This document shows positions 61,483 through 64,000 of a stretch of DNA of 64,000 nucleotides, one piece after another. The notes under the pieces are model-generated. The model searched no databases and was not told the origin of the DNA. It saw only the letters and a program-made list of their open reading frames with translations. This stretch comes from Oscillatoria nigro-viridis PCC 7112 (GTDB lineage: Bacteria; Cyanobacteriota; Cyanobacteriia; Cyanobacteriales; Microcoleaceae). The stretch covers positions 3,486,501 through 3,550,500 of the forward strand of contig NC_019729.1 in NCBI RefSeq assembly GCF_000317475.1, read 5' to 3'. Within the stretch, counting starts at the first letter, position 1, and the number at the start of each line of letters is the position of its first letter. Position numbers and translations under genes: made by a program.

Positions 61483-63132
61483 ATGATCGTATTTGAAAAG
61501 CCAGAGTTCAAGAACGAGTCTGCTGCCGAAAAAACCGATCTGATAGAAAAGCTTTTAGATATTGGCGCGGCTCTGTCGAGCGCCCAAGATTTGGGCGAAT
61601 TGTTAAACTTAATTTTATCCAAAAGTAGAGAAATTACATACAGCGATGCTGGCAGCGTTTACTTAGTAGATCACAGCGACGAAAAATCTAAGCTGCTGTT
61701 CAAGGTAGCCCAAAACGCTTCTAAACCGAGACTGTCGTTTAAAGAGTTTGCCCTGCCACTGACAGACAAAAGCTTGGCGGGATACGTGGCAATTACAGGT
61801 CAAAGTTTGAACCTGTCTGATGCCTACGACTTACCCCCCGGCGTACCCTATCGGCTAGATACCAGTTTTGACAGGGATATTGATTACCGCACTTGCTCGG
61901 TAATGGTACTGCCGATGCAAAACCGACAGGGGGAGACAATAGGTGTACTGCAACTGATCAACCGCAAAACAAAGGCAGATACGGTGCTGACAGCAGACAA
62001 TGCCTGGGAATCGACGCAGCAGTATTCGGAGTGGGAAGAAAGGATAGTTCGCTCGCTCGCTTCTCAAGCAGCAATCTCGATCGAGCGCAATCAACTCCAA
62101 GACAGCATAGAAAATTTGTTCGAGGGCTTCGTCAAAGCCTCGGTGCAAGTCATAGAAGCCAGAGACCCCTGTACCTACGGCCATTCAGAACGAGTAGCAG
62201 CCCTCACAGTACGCCTTTCAGAAGAAGTAAACACCGTCACCAGCGGAGGACTGCGCTCTATTTACTTTAACAACCGCCAAATTCAAGAACTTCGCTACGC
62301 CGCCCTGCTTCACGATTTTGGCAAAATTGGAGTGCCCGAAGCAGTTTTGACCAAACAGAAAAAGCTCTACCCCGCACAGCTAGAAATCATTCGCCACCGC
62401 TTTGGCTTAGCTCAACGGACGATGGAAATGGAATGCGTCCAGTCTAAATATAAATACTTGCTGGAGCATTCAGCCTACCGAAAACACTCGAACCAGGAGC
62501 CAGAGTGCGCTCAATGCCAGGAAATCGAACAGCTAGACACTAAGCTAGCAGAGGCCAAAAGCAGATTAGCAGAATACTGGGAAGTGCTGCTAGAGGCAAA
62601 CGAGCCTCACATTTTGGCAGCAGAACCCCTAGCTCAACTGCGAGAAATTTCTCGACAAACTTACAGAGATATAGATGGGGCAAAGAAACCCCTGCTGAAC
62701 CCAGACGAGATCGTGCAATTGATGGTGTCGAGGGGCAACCTGACGCCGGAAGAACGATCGGCAATAGAATTTCACGTAACTCACACTTACGAGTTTCTCA
62801 AACAAATTCCTTGGACAAAGGATTTAAAAAATATTCCAGACATTGCCTACGGACATCACGAAAAACTCGACGGCACTGGCTATCCGCGAGGTTTAAACAA
62901 GTCAGAAATTCCAATTCAAGCACAATTGATGACGATCGCCGATATTTACGACGCCCTGACAGCAGGCGATCGACCCTACAAGCGAGCTCTGCGAACAGAG
63001 GCAGCGATGAAAATTTTGCGGCAAGAAGCTGCTCACAATAAAATAAACGCCGATTTGTTAGAACTGTTCGATCACCGCCAAGTCTTTAACGTTCTCGGAC
63101 ACAGCTTGGATGTTAAAGTCGAATCAGCCTAG
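61483..63132 (+). CDS. GAF-HD-GYP protein with insert in the HD-GYP domain
   Basis: The product has 549 residues. It has a GAF domain (about 20-205) and an HD-GYP phosphodiesterase domain, which hydrolyses c-di-GMP in known members. The metal ligands are seen in HSERVA (about 234-239), ALLHDFGKIGVPE (HD 277-278) and GHHEKLDGTGYPRG (458-470). The distance HD to GYP is about 180 residues versus about 60 in typical members. Roughly 110 residues (about 320-420) with an ECAQC motif have been inserted between them. Start at ATG 61483. Confidence 0.9.
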   Translation: MIVFEKPEFKNESAAEKTDLIEKLLDIGAALSSAQDLGELLNLILSKSREITYSDAGSVYLVDHSDEKSKLLFKVAQNASKPRLSFKEFALPLTDKSLAGYVAITGQSLNLSDAYDLPPGVPYRLDTSFDRDIDYRTCSVMVLPMQNRQGETIGVLQLINRKTKADTVLTADNAWESTQQYSEWEERIVRSLASQAAISIERNQLQDSIENLFEGFVKASVQVIEARDPCTYGHSERVAALTVRLSEEVNTVTSGGLRSIYFNNRQIQELRYAALLHDFGKIGVPEAVLTKQKKLYPAQLEIIRHRFGLAQRTMEMECVQSKYKYLLEHSAYRKHSNQEPECAQCQEIEQLDTKLAEAKSRLAEYWEVLLEANEPHILAAEPLAQLREISRQTYRDIDGAKKPLLNPDEIVQLMVSRGNLTPEERSAIEFHVTHTYEFLKQIPWTKDLKNIPDIAYGHHEKLDGTGYPRGLNKSEIPIQAQLMTIADIYDALTAGDRPYKRALRTEAAMKILRQEAAHNKINADLLELFDHRQVFNVLGHSLDVKVESA

Positions 63133-63424
63133 ACGAGTCGGGCGTGCTGTGCTAAAAAGTAAGTAGGCAATCGGGCGCTATCGAGTGTCAGCAGTCAAAT
63201 CAATCCACAGCCCAAGCCTGGTCTGGTTTTGACGCCGTTGAGTACAGGTTAAAAAACAGGCTCTGTGCAGCCGTCAGTCACATCTATATACTCGGTCAGC
63301 CCGAAAGAATCAAAAGAAAAAGTGAATTTTAGGTCTCTTTTTAGAGTATGCTAGTTGAGCAACGACTGACCACATAGAAGACTAGAAAAGTTTCTCTGTA
63401 ATCGGTGTGAGGATGAGAGTGAAT
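63133..63424. other. Intergenic region, porin promoter side
   Basis: AT/GC mixed sequence with no open frame or repeat. The porin promoter is expected within about 100 bp of 63425. I saw no clear Fur-box (GATAAT-type) sequence. Confidence 0.4.
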
Positions 63425-64000
63425 ATGTCGAAATTTTTGTGGAGTTACTTACTAATCAGCCCAGCAGTCTTAGGAGCTACCCTAGTAGTTTCTTCGAGCG
63501 CGATGGCAGCAGACGCTCAGCAGGCTGCTGATGCGCTCAATCCCGCTGTCGCCAAAGCTGAAACCGCTGAAACCGCTGAAACCTCCGAAGCGAAACTAAA
63601 TGCTTTAGCTGCTGTTTCCGAAACAACTGCAGCCTCCGAGCCAGTAAAAGAAATTTCCCAAGCCGCTGGCAGCGAAACCCACGCAGCGATTGAAGATTCG
63701 GCCACGGCTGCACCTGAAAGTGCGATCGTCGGAGCCAACACAGCCCCTGCTGAGGCAAATCCCCAAGCGGCATCACAACCTACAAGTGAATCTTTAGCCG
63801 CAGTTGAGCAAACAGTCGCTCAACCAGTAGAAAATTCTGCCGCGGCAGCCCAACTAGAAATTCCAGCCCCGGCAGCTACCGCTCTCCCAGAGCAAATCGG
63901 TGCAGTTCAATTAGAAACTCCAGCCCCCGTAGTGGCAGAGTCGGCAGAACAAAGTTTGCCACAACCGGCTGAATCTTTAGCTCAAACTGCCGCACCACAA
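63425..64000 (+). CDS. Iron uptake/carbohydrate porin (OprB/SomA-like), 5' part
   Basis: This partial CDS runs off the window end (192 codons shown). The N-terminus MSKFLWSYLLISPAVLGATL is a signal peptide with cleavage near SSAMAA, typical of cyanobacterial SomA/Iup-type outer-membrane porins. The shown mature part is an Ala/Glu/Pro-rich spacer (repeated ETAETAETSE and APAATALPEQ blocks) before the expected SLH and beta-barrel domains. The ATG at 63425 was preferred over the ATG at 63413 because of the MSKFLW pattern of relatives and a GAGAG site upstream. Substrate is not visible from this part. Confidence 0.85.
   Translation, partial: MSKFLWSYLLISPAVLGATLVVSSSAMAADAQQAADALNPAVAKAETAETAETSEAKLNALAAVSETTAASEPVKEISQAAGSETHAAIEDSATAAPESAIVGANTAPAEANPQAASQPTSESLAAVEQTVAQPVENSAAAAQLEIPAPAATALPEQIGAVQLETPAPVVAESAEQSLPQPAESLAQTAAPQ

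Overview
The window is a filamentous cyanobacterial chromosome, most likely an Oscillatoriales member of the Microcoleus/Oscillatoria type. Support for this is the photosystem II gene psbD, an OprB/SomA-like porin, a CPP1-like membrane J-domain protein, UPF0367 and DUF2232 proteins, very frequent GCGATCGC/CGATCG (HIP1-like) sites, and long intergenic stretches filled with heptamer repeats and GC-rich palindromes. The genus is an inference. No rRNA, tRNA or CRISPR array was found.

Layout. 1-9.8 kb: the 3' end of a diflavin flavoprotein gene, pgsA, an ADP-ribosylglycohydrolase, a sugar-phosphate transferase, a 1451-residue coiled-coil/acidic/Hsp70-like ATPase protein, a Crp-family regulator and a universal stress protein. 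9.9-16 kb: a tandem-repeat array running into a DUF2232 membrane protein, the CobT-like phosphoribosyltransferase, a small coiled-coil protein, a periplasmic binding lipoprotein and a secreted hypothetical protein. 16.2-22.1 kb: a large membrane sensor histidine kinase gene cut in two by a complete group II intron (17448-20023) that lies antisense to the kinase. 22.5-30.7 kb: aldo/keto reductase and bifunctional nuclease, divergent from riboflavin synthase; two glycosyltransferases; an M23 peptidase. 30.7-43.3 kb: a TnpB element, PgeF, the CPP1-like protein, a HAD hydrolase, a PAS-GAF-GGDEF diguanylate cyclase overlapping a GNAT gene, HPPD, an SDR, a NYN-LOTUS protein and an amino-acid permease.

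43.3-50 kb holds the phosphate uptake operon pstS-pstC-pstA-pstB (minus strand), with a duplicated Pho-box-like segment before pstS and a second, zinc-ribbon NYN-LOTUS gene upstream. 50-57 kb: a UbiD decarboxylase, a DUF6888/DUF6887-like pair, a perfectly periodic tandem array of four small Xre-type regulator genes (one killed by a stop codon), a DUF4058 protein, and UPF0367 with an ABC ATPase. 57.3-64 kb: a stand-alone psbD with a clear promoter and terminator, a second TnpB element, a long structured intergenic region with a 23-codon ORF ahead of the pterin dehydratase gene, an HD-GYP protein with an insert, and the start of a porin gene.

Several parts fit together. The Pst operon has its own likely PhoB-type control. 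Two proteins sit in c-di-GMP turnover (a GGDEF cyclase and an HD-GYP protein), although not next to each other. The two NYN-LOTUS genes suggest an RNA-processing activity. The most notable signals are the antisense intron in the kinase, the four-copy Xre array with an exact 233-bp period, the NYN-LOTUS pair, and the structured 60.6-61.0 kb region.
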